Below are positions 52,577-64,000 of a stretch of 64,000 nt of DNA, piece after piece. The stretch covers positions 1,499,143 through 1,563,142 of the forward strand of contig NC_045138.2 of assembly GCF_008831285.2 (NCBI RefSeq), written 5' to 3'. Under the pieces are notes generated by a model, which saw nothing but the letters and a program-made list of their open reading frames with translations, was not told the origin of the DNA and ran no database searches. The stretch's first letter is position 1. The number at the start of each line of letters is the position of its first letter. Position numbers and translations under genes: made by a program. The stretch is from Nymphaea colorata. Lineage: Eukaryota > Streptophyta > Magnoliopsida > Nymphaeales > Nymphaeaceae.

Positions 52577-54483
52577 CTAGCTGGGTTCCTTGAAGAAGAC
52601 AACATACATTGCGCAGCAGATGGTGAATATGATTATCGCCACATCAATCGTGATGGCAGTAAGAGCCTGGTCGCTGAGCTTCATGTTCTTCCCGCCAAGC
52701 CTGTCAACCATGTCAGGAACAGACTCCCAGTTCTTCACGTCTTGTTCGTAAGGGTCCTCTAGTCTCAGCTTCATCCTTTCAGCTTGGCGGCTTGCAGCTT
52801 CCTGAGCCAAGCTCCAGTCATAGAACCGTCGTCTCTCTTCATTACTCAAGACATCATAAGCTTCTCTCAAGCGCATGAACTTGTCTGAGGCTGCCTTTAA
52901 TGGCATTGTTGTGGTGTCAGGATGGTATTCCTTTGTCAATCTCCTATAAGCTGCCTTGATCTCTTCCAAATCTGCTTGAGCGGGCACCCCTAAAAACCTG
53001 AACTTTGTGAATTGCATGAATTCAGTTTCTCTCTCTCTCTCTCTCTCTTTTTTTTTTGAACAACGAAATATCTGCCTCTGGGAGGCTACTGATTCTATAT
53101 CTTTTCCAAAGATTGATATTTGATAAATGGGTGGGGATTTCTGCACTTGTGCAAACACAGTTACATACAGTTTCTGTGCGGGAGCAGCACATGGCCAAAC
53201 TATGTGCAGGAGTACGTCATTAACCTTGGGTAAGAGATCTACTGCGCCTACAAAGAGCCATCCTTGTTTTTCTGTAATTTTTGAACTTTTTTCTTCCTGT
53301 TACTCATTGGCTTAATTGCTACTGCAAAAGCCTCTATCTACATACAGGTGTCTTGTTTCCCTGAAAGATTTGAAGACCAGGAGCTTGTGTTTCCAAAACC
53401 CATTCTCCATTATTTCTGGAGTTCACAGTATCTGTTGATCAAATTGAAGTACAATTTTATTTGAGAACTTCAGTTAGTGTAGTAAAATGGCTGTCGTTCC
53501 TAAAATTTTTAGAAGTTGATAAGGTGATAATATGGTACCTTATTTGTTGAATCTATTTGACTTAAATTCTCCTAATCTCCATTTAATATGAACTCAAAAA
53601 GAAAATACTCTTTGCAGCTTCTGTTTCTGAAGACATTCGTAGTTGCCAATTTTCTCTCTTGGAAGCTTGGTTGAATACTTATGATTTTGGACATATGGAG
53701 TAAATCAAAGTCGGAGAAAACGGTAGCTGACCTTTCTCAACCTGTGAATTGTGATCTCGAAGCAAATGCTCTAAGTTCCTATCACGGACTGAATCAAATT
53801 GCAGAAAAGAAACACAAGTCCAGCAGATTTACAAGCAGCCAAGCCACATATTCTTCTAGCGACTCGTGGCCCATTGGTACTCCAGTGATAAAATCAAGCT
53901 CAAACTGCTGCTTTAGATCAATTCACAAGTTATATTTGGCCTGTGTCCACCGACAGGTGCCAATCCTGCAGATGCCCTTAATTTGCTCAAGAATTTTTCT
54001 TGTTTTTCAAAAATTTTTAAACAATTTATCTGAGTTTTTCTTTCATTTTCAATTCAAAGGGAGAAAATAATCTGATTGACCAGGAACCCGGCTGATATGC
54101 CCTCACAGCTCTCTGTGTCGATTCATAAAACCATTCACAATGGCAACACTGATTTGAATGTCAAAAGAACCAAGGAGAAGCAAAACTTACTCATAATGGG
54201 AGCCTGCAGTGTCCTTGAGAAGTTCAGAAAATTTCTCCCCAAAGTTTTCTTCTTTCTCAGCACCGGCTGCACTGGACTTGCCTCCTCCTACCCACCCTTC
54301 CTCCGGGCTATCCCAATGAATTCTGGTGTCGACTTCTGGGTTCCGGTTTCTCCGACGTGGGTTTTCACCCGCCGCGCCGTCCAATGCAAACACCACCGCC
54401 GGCCGGCTCCGTGCAGCCGCCGGATTTACGGCTTTCCGGCTTCGGAAGATGGTGGTGATAGGAGATAGTGCAGTGGAAGCCAT
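52577..54483 (-). CDS. NDHT: Chloroplast NDH complex subunit T, J-domain protein (copy A)
   Basis: Two exons on the minus strand, 54483-54191 and 52997-52577, joined through a split Glu codon to give 237 residues. The N-terminus (MASTALSPITTIFRSRKAV) is a typical chloroplast transit peptide. Then come the lineage mark VDTRIHWDSPEEGWVG, a J domain (about 99-160) with HPD at 123-125, the conserved IPDMVDRLGG-type block (SVPDMVDRLGGKNMKLSDQA) and a C-terminal membrane segment at about 213-233. NdhT (CRRJ in Arabidopsis) belongs to subcomplex EDB near the ferredoxin-binding site of the thylakoid NDH complex in cyclic electron flow. Frames reading into the intron beyond 52997 are not coding. The upstream in-frame ATG at 54552 would place non-transit sequence first and was rejected. 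Confidence 0.9.
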
Positions 54484-54989
54484 GGCTGCCTGAGAACAAA
54501 GAGGCAGAGCGAGGTAAGCAGAGGCAACTGAAATATCAAGTTCTTCGTCCACAAAAAAGTATTGGCCAAATCCGCAATATTTGTGGATTTGAAAAATCCT
54601 TTTCTTTTTTCTCTTTGTTTTTCAGGTGATGAACAACCCAACCACTGGACCATCAATGGATCGGATATATAATATTATGATACAATTGGATGCACTAGAT
54701 CTTCCACATCCATGCCGTCACCTAAACTCAGATCCAGATCTAAATCATGATCCGGATGGTGCTTCTGGTCTTCTTTTATTTTACTAATTTTTTTGAGCCT
54801 GGATCCATCGGAAAATCAAACATCACAGAACTCAGAGAGGAGTAGACCGGATCTGTTATCATGATCAGCTCTGATACAAGTTTACACAAAAAGGTTACAT
54901 ATTTTTCTCAAAAAAACTTATTTATTTACAACCATTATATGATCACGATAGTGATCATGATCCTAATGAAATAATCAAAATCCCAAGAT

Positions 54990-56379
54990 CTAAATGGTCT
55001 CCTTAAACAGGAGAGCATAGATCATACAGCAGATTGAGACCAGGATGGCTACAAGATCAATGGAGATAGCAGAAAGAGTTTGATCACTGAGCTTCATGTT
55101 CCTGCCTCCAAGCCTATCAACCATGTCAGGTATGGACTGCCAATCCCTCACATCTTGCTCAAATGGGTCCTCTAGTCTCAGCTTCATGGCTTCGGCTTGC
55201 CGACTCGCGACTTCCTTGGCCAGGCCGTCGTCGTATGTCCGGCGACTCGCTTCGTCGCTCAAGACATTAAAAGCCTCCTGTAGATGCACGAACTTGTCGT
55301 ACGCCGCCGCCACCGGAAGCGTCGTCGTGTCCGGGTGACACTCCTTGGACAATCGCCGGTAAGCCGAGCTGATCTCATCTGAGTCGGCTTGAGCCGATAC
55401 GCCCAGAAGCCTGTAGCAGTGACCACCCATATATGAATCAAACAACAATCGACTATCGGTCGAGCCTAGCTAGTGCCTAACTTAATGAAGCCTTGTTTCA
55501 AAATTGCTGAGGATAATACCTTGATCTAATGATATGATAGAGTCAACATAATTTTCTAGTTATAGATAATGATCCCCATTATGTTTTTCAAAAGAGAATT
55601 CATAATTTTTGATCAATATTCACATTTTGATGCATTATGAACCATTGATTTTTGTTTAAGCTCTTGCTTTTTTCATTTTTGTACATTAAAATGATGTCTA
55701 ACTACAAAGGCTTAACTTATCTATTAAACAAAATAACAAATTATGTTGGTCATCTAATCACTGAATCAAATGGTTTTAGAAAAAGGACTTCACAGGCCAA
55801 AAAAAAGAAAAATCTTGGGGCACATCATTCAAATTCAACTATTGACATGCAAAAACTAAATGGTTCTCTCTCTCTCACTCTCCCTCTCTCTTTCTCTGTG
55901 TTCAACAACTGACACGCAAAAACTCAATGGTGCTCCCTCTCTTATATATATATATATATCTATGTTCTCATTCACGTCTTTAAGACTGCAAGCTACAAAG
56001 AAGAGGCTTCTCAATGGCGACTAATGCACAGAAATGTAATGTTTTTGTGTGTCTGCACGAGAAAAAGAAGGTGAGAGACGGTGGAACGAGAAGCTTACTC
56101 ATAATAAGAGTGGGTGTTCTTGAGCAGATTATTGAGCATCTGCCTCACGTCTTCCTTCTTCTCGCCCTCGTCCTTTGCCTCCGTCTTCCCTCCTATCCAT
56201 CCTTCCTCTGGATTATCCCAGTGAATCCTGGTATCGATGCCCGGAAACCGTTGCCTCCGGCGCCGGTCGACCGTGCCGACGTGCGCGGAGACCTGCAGCC
56301 GGCGAGGTCTGAGGAGCTTGGGCTTTGCCTTCTTCCAAGTTGCAGGGAAGGTGGGGATTGCGGTGGTAGCTGACGCCAT
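54990..56379 (-). CDS. NDHT: Chloroplast NDH complex subunit T, J-domain protein (copy B)
   Basis: Exons 56379-56099 and 55410-54990 on the minus strand give 233 residues. The intron falls at the same split Glu codon, and the second exon is exactly the same length (421 nt) as in copy A. The transit peptide MASATTAIPTF is followed by IDTRIHWDNPEEGWIGG, a J domain with HPD at 119-121, IPDMVDRLGGRNMKLSDQ and a C-terminal membrane segment. Over exon 2 it is about 65% identical to copy A by eye. It differs at CHPD for YHPD and TYDDGLAKE for FYDWSLAQE. Both copies look intact, so either or both may be the working subunit. An alternative ATG 19 codons upstream would add a hydrophobic leader. Confidence 0.88.
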
Positions 56380-57786
56380 GGATGCCCAAAACAGCAAACA
56401 GTTGAATAACAAGTACTGGTTCATCGATGGCTCCAACTTTCTCCTGAGTTGTGTATATATACAGAGAGAGAGAGAGGGGAGAGAGAGAGATTTGAGTTGG
56501 TAGAGAGAGAGAGAGAGAGAGAGAGACTAACTTGAATTGGGAAACTTGAAACGGTGGGAAGAAGGGAGTCCCGTTGTTTTCTCAAGGAAGAAAATTACAT
56601 TGGGTGTTCACTAAAAAAAGCATATTGGCAAAAAAGTGTCACATACAAAAATATTTACATATTGGCCGTTGCGGAATACTTGTTCGCAGAACAAATCTCG
56701 GGATGACGGAATGTCTCTTAATCCGTGGTTTGGTTTCTGTTTTTACAATAAGCAAACAAATATCATGATAGAAATATGGTTCTTCAGAATTAAATTCGGT
56801 TCTTGAAAACTGCATGGTGGATTTGTAGTCTTATAATTAGTAAATGGTTTGGTATTTATGGTGACATAAAATCCCGACTTCCATATATGGATTTTAGCAC
56901 TGAAGTTGGACTTAGTACAGCTTGGATCCGAATCCGTTTTACCATACCCGATCTAGCAATAGACTACCTCTTGTGTTTTGGATTTGGATCGACCCGGCTG
57001 TGGTGGATCGCTCAGTGGGATTTGGTTTTTAGTGAAAGATGCCCTGGCAGCTAAAACTATGCAATCTCGTGCCGTTTTAAGAATGTTGACGGCCTTTCAC
57101 TAAATAACATTCAAAATATGTACTTATTTGGTAATTTCGTTTCCTTTCTCCCCGCCGCCAATTCCATCCTTATCCCACATTTCTACTTATTTCTTTCGCT
57201 AAGCTTCATATTTCGTTATATATATATATAGTATTAATGAATTTGAAAAATCATAAAAATTCACTTTTAAAAGTAAAACATTTAAGTACACATATTTCGG
57301 TTTTTTTTTATTAATGCTCATTTAAGGAGAAACTAGTTGGATACAAAATCACAAAGTCATAACTTTATACTTTCAAAGCACGGCAGAATCAAGAGAGGGC
57401 CGGCATTGCCCTCCAACTCCATGTAAATTTAAAAAAAAAAAACACTTATTTTAGAAAAATAAGTAGCTGTCTTGCGTTAAAAAATATTTAAGACAATCTT
57501 GAGATGGTGTCAATATATTTTTGAAAAAATAAACATAATTTCGTTTTCTATTATCTTTTACATGCTTTTTATGTTTCTTAAAATTTGCTGACATGCTTAG
57601 AGAAATAATAAATTTAGAAACAAAGATTACAAAAAAAGCCCGGCCAAGAAATATTTGAGGACCGTATTTGTAACAAAGTCAGAAAGAAACTTTGTCTAGA
57701 CCAAGTGTGAATGTTTGCGTATGTGACGTGTGTGTGTACGTATGGGTGCGAATTGTGCTTTAATTTCTAAAACTGTGGGCTACGAG

Positions 57787-57834
<48 letters not shown>

Positions 57835-57889
57835 AGAGAGAGAGAGAGAGAGAATATGTTTGTGCATACGTAAACAAGCCGACAACTTT
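56380..57889. other. NdhT copy B promoter side and spacer
   Basis: AG microsatellites lie at about 56462-56524, within 150 bp of the copy B start. A compound (AT)n(AG)n tract lies at about 57788-57853. Other sequence is AT-rich with no supported gene. Confidence 0.45.
57788..57853. repeat. Compound (AT)n(AG)n microsatellite
   Basis: About 45 bp of AT, a CT hinge (ATCTAG), then about 19 bp of AG. Confidence 0.95.
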
Positions 57890-58310
57890 ATTGGTTCGGA
57901 TTCACAAATATCCAATCGAACTGCTTAAAAAAAATTAAACATGAAATAAGTTTAATATCTTATTAAGAAATTAGATGGGATCGAAATTTAAGAAATGACA
58001 TCTTAATAAAAAAAAACTAGATAATCGGATTCAAATTCAATTTTAAATAAATATGCTCTAAATAAATCAGTTTTTAAGCATACCATAATCGAATTCAGGT
58101 TCTAATCTATTGTGTATTATTAGAGTTGACTTCGGATTAGATGTAAATCTAAAAGTCAGATTCGTATCGGATTTTTAGATTGTAAATTTAAAAATCGAAC
58201 TCAGATGTGGTATTAGACTTTTCTTCATCCATATTTGGATTTGAATGTACAAACACCGGATAGATTGGATACAATAAAGGATACACCCGATTTCACTTGA
58301 ATCCGTTGGC
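57890..58310. repeat. GGATTTGGATTC-type degenerate repeat, copy 3
   Basis: Degenerate TCGGATTCAAATTC and GATTCGTATCGGATTTTTAG sequence, ending near GTTGGCATTCTCAAC. More diverged than the copy at 39646; limits are approximate. Confidence 0.4.
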
Positions 58311-59036
58311 ATTCTCAACTAAAGAATCTCTACTGAATAAGCCCATTTGCCAATTTAACTTAATCAGTGGTAAATTGGCAAAAAAATATAAAAAATTATT
58401 TTTGAAAATCATAAATGAAAAAAAATAAAAGAATATATAAAATCAGAAAATATTTAAAAATTGACACGTGGCACTCTTGAACCGGTCACAGAATCAGAAG
58501 CGCCAATTCGGACTGATTCTGAAATATCAACACAGACACATTTTAAATATTGCTACCGCTTAAAAGAGAGTCGAAGCCAGGGTTGTGCGGGTGTCTTGGG
58601 CGTTGCATGTCGACTAGTGCATCGCTATGCCCCGATGCATCAAAGTTTGGTTTCGGATCCGGAACTTATTTTTTAAAACTGAAGTTTGAAATCGACTGAT
58701 ATGTGATCCAAATCTAATATTTATCTGAGACTGATTGGAACGTTTAGAGGATCCTAGTCTGATATTTGACTTAGATTTGGATTCGGTTATGGAACGTCCG
58801 GCCAGATCTGATTAACACATTAGGAAATCGCATGGATATCCGACCCACTCGAAGCTCCGGACTTATTTAATGCAAAAGTTTAAAACTATAGGGAGGAAAA
58901 AAATGAATGAAATTATGCTCCGGACTTATTTAATGCAAAAGTTAAAAACCATAGGGAGGAAAAAAATTAATGAAATTATCCACAATAGAAACATGGAAGA
59001 TAAGAGGGAGGAACAAAATTGAGCAAGGAAGAGAAT
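58311..59036. other. Spacer beside the tRNA gene
   Basis: Contains another patch of ATCTGATATTTGACTTAG-type sequence at about 58680-58840 and a 63-bp tandem duplication at 58854-58979. No gene is recognised. Confidence 0.4.
58854..58979. repeat. 63-bp tandem duplication
   Basis: GCTCCGGACTTATTTAATGC starts at 58854 and 58917. Both copies continue through ATAGGGAGGAAAAAAA to GAAATTAT with only a few differences. It lies about 60 bp past the 3' end of the tRNA gene. Confidence 0.9.
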
Positions 59037-59109
59037 TGGAGATGCGGGGGATCGAACCCCGTGCCTCTCGCATGCAAAGCGAGCGCTCTACCATTTGAGC
59101 TACATCCCC
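59037..59109 (-). tRNA. tRNA-Ala (anticodon UGC)
   Basis: On the minus strand the 73-nt sequence folds as a standard cloverleaf. The acceptor stem GGGGATG pairs with CATCTCC and includes a G3:U70 pair, the alanine identity element. The D arm has TAGCTCAAATGGTAGAGC. The anticodon arm CTCGC-TTTGCAT-GCGAG carries TGC at 59076-59074. The T arm is CGGGGTTCGATCCCCCG. The discriminator base is A. The internal A and B boxes of RNA polymerase III are intact, and no intron is present. It is nuclear-type and reads GCA and probably GCG codons. Confidence 0.97.
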
Positions 59110-60439
59110 TGATTTGTCCTATCGCTTTTCTCTTTTCTCTTCCTTTCCAAATGAGATGGATGTCCTGCCAAAATGTTTCCAAACACACCTTGTTTGTTCA
59201 AATTTACAGCATCAAAAACTAAAGAAATAATTTGTTACAGGAACAAGGAAAAATATTGATTTCTTTTTTCCATTTTACATACAAATGAGCAGAAACATTG
59301 AAGAAGGCCCAAAGATGTGGTAGAAACGTATGCATAAGAATCTCCTCTTTTTCTTAATGCATCGAGTACAACAGAAAAATAAGAGAAAACAAAAAAAAAG
59401 GTAAAAAATGTCGTCATATAATCGGAATATGAAGTAGATCTTACGCTCTTTTTAATCTATCACGATGATATTGTCCTCTCTATTTCAATGTTGGAACTAA
59501 TTTTTTTTTTTTTTTTTCTTTTGCGCTTGTTATATCCGTTTATGTATTTTTATATGATCTTGAACAAAAGTTTTGTTATATAGGATATATGGATTATACA
59601 AATGACTTGAAGAGAAAGAAAATTTGACAAAAATATTATTCAGGAGGTGAAATGAAATGAAATGATTGAAATCGATTAAGACTGGTGCATAGATTTTCTT
59701 TCTTGCGAGAATGCGGTAAGTGACAGGAAGAAGATAGAGAAAGGAAAAAAAAAAAAAAAATTAAACAGAAAGGACGAGAAACATTTAAAGTTAACTACTG
59801 AATGACCCCGCAAACAACCTCGTGAATCTTTCAAATCGGATATGAGTGTTACATGTCATACACTGTCCATTTTTTAAATTATTCTTAAAACTATTTTTTT
59901 TTAAAATTATGTACTTGTTAATTGTCTTTGTAAGCTGAATATAATAACATTTAATTTCGTTGATTCATAGTTGGAATCAGCCGATCCACTGAACGAGCCG
60001 ATTCACTGAATCAACATCCTGATTTTGGTTCAATTTAATTTCTGGTTTATTTTGACACTGGGTGCAACTTAAGGCTTTTGTTGTGCCTTATCAAGAGGGT
60101 TTAGGTCTGCATTAGTGGCAAGGCCCATCCTTATTTTATTTTATTGGGCAATTTTTCATTACTTTTTTTTTAAAATATATATATCCATGCCTTATTATTT
60201 ATTATGTGTGACGTATTTTTGAAAACGGTTTAGAATCAGCCCTTGCAACTTGGCTTAATTGCATTGAACTTCTTGCAATTATGGATAAGAAGAATAATTG
60301 TTCAATTTTATGGATGTATAGGAGAAAAAAACTTCTTATGGGCTTTTCAAAAAATGCTGGATGACAAAGTTTCATTTTCATGCATTTGTTTCCCTTCAAT
60401 TTGCCATCCATTTATTCAATTTTCCAATCAAAAAAAAAA
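59110..60439. other. AT-rich spacer
   Basis: Low-complexity sequence with poly-T at about 59500-59517 and poly-A at about 59745-59760. Short open frames match nothing I know. No RNA gene was seen. Confidence 0.4.
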
Positions 60440-60640
60440 AAGTATTTGAATTAAGAAGTCAGATTAGATTTAAATTTAAAAAATGGCATCCGATCGGATT
60501 CAGATTCGGATTTAGGTTTGGATCAGGTTTATTTTAGACAAATATCCTATATATAATGCTCTTACATTTTGAAAATTGGCAAAATTTGTTTCAAAATTCA
60601 GATTCAGATTCAGATATATGTACTAGTTTACACCCTTTTC
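60440..60640. repeat. GGATTTGGATTC-type degenerate repeat, copy 4
   Basis: Contains GGCATCCGATCGGATTCAGA, GACAAATATCCTATATATAATG and CATTTTGAAAATTGGCAAAA, which closely parallels 39770-39890. It lacks recognisable ends. Confidence 0.45.
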
Positions 60641-62852
60641 TCATTATTTTTATTTCAACCATCCATATGTGTGGATGGTTTTGATTAGATGACTGGGTGA
60701 CTTTAGATAGTTAGAGTCACTATATATAAATATATACAATTTTCCAGTACTCTTTGCAACTATAAGATTTTTACAAGTAGAAAGAATCAGTACAAGCATC
60801 ATGGAATTTTTTTGACCCAGAATTAGAATTCATTATTCTTTAAGAGCAGAATTTCCTCCAAACTGCTCTGACTAAGCAAATGATGCATATATGTGCTTAA
60901 CCACACATGGGCGTGACTTTCTTTACTTGGAAAAAAAAATCAGGTCTGGTTAAAGAAGCTATAATCCAAATAATCCCTGTGCCAATTTTGTATGGCTTTC
61001 GAATCAAAGCTTCCTTTGAACCTGGATCGGCTTTGGAAGCCAACAGATACAACATGTTAATCAGACCCTATATCTCCAATATATTTACATTTAATTGGGA
61101 CTTTGTGTCTTTCTTCACATGAAAACCATGTTCCTCTTTGTCTCTTTGTTTGCACCCCACCCCTTTCTCAAAGGGGGGGTCGAAATACGAATCAGAAATT
61201 TTTTTTTAAAATTGAGATTTTGAAGAAAATTTTCAAGAGAAAGGAATCTGCCCGTCGGTACGAGGTCCAACCGTTCCTGCCGCCTTTAATAGGGGTAATT
61301 GGACTAAGGACTAATGACCACTTGCATCATGTACGAGTTATTGATGCAAATCCTATATGCTTGTGCATTGAGATTTTGGTTTCAAAAACAAAAATTCATT
61401 TTGAATAAGTGATTTGAACTTGTTTTGAAAATGAATTTGAAGATTGGAGCGTTTTCAAGTTAATTTAAAAACTTTTGAAATCCGCAATTCTTGAGAATTT
61501 TGAAGATTTGAGATTGAGTTCTTTGCTGTGAACTCAATACGATTCAAGAGTTGAAATGATGATCAACTTTTGGGAAAATAGCTAAGTTTTCTTAGGAAAC
61601 AAAATTGATTATGAGTTCTTCTTTCGATAGAACATAGGTTCCACATTGTTAGAAAACATATTGTTTTCTAAACATATTTTGGTCAAGATTGTGAACACAT
61701 TGCTTGTGTTTTCTTTTGAAATTAAGTGAAGTTTACAAATTCTTGTTGCAATATGACTTGGTCACTTTTTTACAACTCAAATTTGAATCACTTAATTTTT
61801 TGAGAACGTGCATATGGTGCTATTGATTTTAAGTGAAAGTTAATGCATGAAAGGAGAAGAGAAACTATATTAAACATTCATTCTTCTCTCTCTTATAATC
61901 TCTCAAGATTCATTCATTGCAATCACAAGTCATACAATCTATGCATGAAGATTGATTTTTATTAAAATATAGGACTTTCTCCAAATGTGCTTATTATATT
62001 ATTAAACACATAAATTAGAGGTGTAGTCCATAAGCTTGAGTCGTAGATGAGAAATTCAAAACAGTTAAGAATTAGGCAAATGAGGATGAAATCAAACTTC
62101 AAAATGTAGAAGAAATGTGGATATCATCATTTTCCTCAAAATTGACATAAAATCAGATTTTATTCTGATTTAATGGATAAAAATTAAAATATTGATTCTA
62201 AGAGTGTTCGACTGTTTGGAAAATGATGAAATTAAGTTTTACTCCATATGAACTAAGCATCAAGTTGGCAAAAATCATGTGCCACATGTTCTCATTTATA
62301 TCACGGGGTTCGAAGAACTTTTCTTTCTTCTCGAAATCAAACAAAATTTTATATTCTTGTCATAGAAGATTCATTCATTTCTTGGACTATGAAAATACTT
62401 TTGATCTTTTCTTTAAAGGACACAAAGATTATGGTTTCTGAAATGTGATCTTGCATTGTTTTTGAGACTCAATCAATCACATGTAAGTCTGAAAATTGGT
62501 AGAGAAAATCAGAAATTTCTAAAAGGCTTTTACACAGCTGATTAGGTAGGAGTAGAACATTTTTATTGTCCTTCAAAATATAACCACTTTATGGCTGAAA
62601 ATTGGCATCGCAAATATATAAAATTTGACATTCTTAAGCTAATTCCCATGAAGTATGGTTTAATTCAAACAACTTACATACATTTTACGCATGGATTGTT
62701 GAAATTAAGTAAAAATGAAATAAAAATGATTTCATAGCTTTGCACTATGAAAATCAACAAAATGATCATCCTTCTTAAAAACCAGTTTAGTTTGGAAACG
62801 TATTCAAACCTGATTTTAAAATGAAAAAATGATTTTTAACAAGAGATTGCAC

Positions 62853-62910
<58 letters not shown>

Positions 62911-64000
62911 GTACCCTACTCTTCGAAACGGAATTTTATGAAGGGACTGCATGACTCATGAATCATGATGATTCATGGCTGTGTTTTTTTTTTACGTAGG
63001 AAGATTAAAAACTTGTTTCTGATCTCCTCTACCACCCTTGATCAATTAAATTGAAAAACATGAATCCAAATTACTTCAAATGAGAAGGAAAAACAAAACA
63101 ATGCTCAAGCTAATTCATCCATAATATTGCCATGCAAGGGCAGATCACATTCATAAGAATGTATCCATCCCTAAGAGGCGTTTTCATTACATATGTTGCG
63201 GCAAAATCACTCTCTCTCAACGTGGGATTCTCTCATGGTAAGGATTTTAAAATGGTTTTAAGCATGTTGTTTTGAAAGCGACATGACCTTGGAGCTCTTT
63301 TTAAATTTCGGTACATGGGTTAGTCTTTTAGAAAAACCGACGTATACATGCATTATACATTAACATGTATATTCAATCTAGGTTTCCCTAGCTGTACATC
63401 ATTCTCAGCTATAAAACAAATAAAAATAAACTCCTTTTCCGAATTGCTGAAATTAAAATGAACAAACAAGAAGCAAAAATAGATGAGAAATTGGTTAAAA
63501 GGCTTGGACCATAAATTTGTCTTTTATAAACCAATTTAGGCTCTGTAATTTCAATTTGACCATAAAAAGACAAAATTGTCCAGATTTGTCAATTTCAACC
63601 AATTGACAAAAGTCAAAGTTCATTTGCAAGTAGTTTGTCTTTGTTTGAGGTAATTTGACAAATTTGAGCTAAGAAAGCTCATAATTGAGCTGAATTGTAC
63701 TTCGACTGAATTTAATCAAAAGATACTTGATTTGGTAAAAGTCTATTTTTGTCCATTAATTGGATCGTGAGACAGACCTACCTTTTTGGCCAAGTGAGCT
63801 TATGTTGATTGAGCCTAGCTAAGATTGGTGCCATATTTGGGTGCACTAGGTTATTTGAATTAAGTGGGTTTGAAAATTGACCCTTATTTAAAGAGGACCT
63901 AGTTAAAGAAGAGAGAGATGCATAAATGTTTCTTTTTTCCTAGGTTTTTTGTTATGATATCATTCATTTTTTCATAAAAATGATTTTTTCATTTAATTGG
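60641..64000. other. AT-rich terminal region without a recognised gene
   Basis: A long AT-rich stretch with an (AT)n tract at about 62857-62909. The 61200-61400 part is somewhat richer in GC (TCTGCCCGTCGGTACGAGG). The sequence could be the non-coding part of a transposable element that continues past the window, but no paired ends, primer site or coding domain is visible. Confidence 0.3.
62857..62909. repeat. (AT)n microsatellite
   Basis: About 53 bp of uninterrupted AT dinucleotide. Confidence 0.95.

Noticed and set aside
53000-53158. N-terminal extension of the NdhT copy A J-domain frame
   Set aside because: It reads through intron sequence. The acceptor at 52998-52999 joins in phase to the transit-peptide exon at 54483-54191, as in copy B.
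58976-59222. Open frames on both strands around 59.1 kb
   Set aside because: They overlap the tRNA-Ala gene, whose structure explains the sequence.
61200-64000. Possible retroelement terminal sequence at the right edge
   Set aside because: No paired direct repeats, primer-binding site or coding domain is visible in the window, so a retroelement cannot be supported.

Overview
The window is nuclear DNA of a vascular, photosynthetic flowering plant. It has GT-AG introns, AT-rich non-coding sequence and very many AT, AG and CT microsatellites. The genes include a DYW-class PPR protein, chloroplast NDH subunit T, a wall polysaccharide acetyltransferase and a xylem-related TED7-like protein. The species cannot be fixed from the sequence. 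No bacterial, organellar or viral block is seen, and no ORF with reverse transcriptase, integrase or transposase features was recognised.

Layout, left to right. 1-4.3 kb: mostly repeats, with a weak candidate for a spliced 38-residue peptide (546-1139, +). 4.33-7.90 kb: a five-exon gene for a plastid-targeted RimP-like (UPF0090/DUF150) ribosome maturation factor (+). 7.9-15.4 kb: repeat-rich spacer. 15.52-20.08 kb: a ten-exon serine carboxypeptidase-like gene of the SCPL42-45 type (+). 20.1-26 kb: repeat-rich spacer. 26.08-31.49 kb: a four-exon TRICHOME BIREFRINGENCE-LIKE gene (+). 32.21-32.87 kb: an intronless TED7-like gene (+). 33.64-36.39 kb: an intronless 914-residue PPR-DYW gene (-), convergent with TED7. 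37.5-44.2 kb: an unassigned 205-codon ORF, minisatellites and terminal-repeat elements. 44.34-52.17 kb: a sixteen-exon cytosolic-type pyruvate kinase gene (+). 52.58-56.38 kb: two tandem two-exon genes for NdhT, the J-domain subunit of the chloroplast NDH complex (-). 59.04-59.11 kb: a tRNA-Ala(UGC) gene (-). 59.1-64 kb: AT-rich with no recognisable gene.

All exon coordinates were derived by hand from splice-site sequence, reading-phase continuity and remembered family sequences. Each multi-exon model closes in frame (297, 475, 416, 526, 237 and 233 residues). The genes do not form one pathway. The plastid connection is shared by RimP-like and the two NdhT genes; the cell-wall and xylem connection by TBL and TED7.

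The most notable observations are the tandem NdhT pair, a 113-bp tandem duplication across the exon 1-intron 1 junction of the RimP-like gene whose second copy has lost the splice donor, a pyruvate kinase with Asn where the metal-binding Asp is usual, an 81-bp minisatellite that keeps a 27-residue periodic frame open, and several families of short non-autonomous elements with inverted ends and, in two cases, flanking target duplications. I did not find a convincing undescribed multi-gene system.
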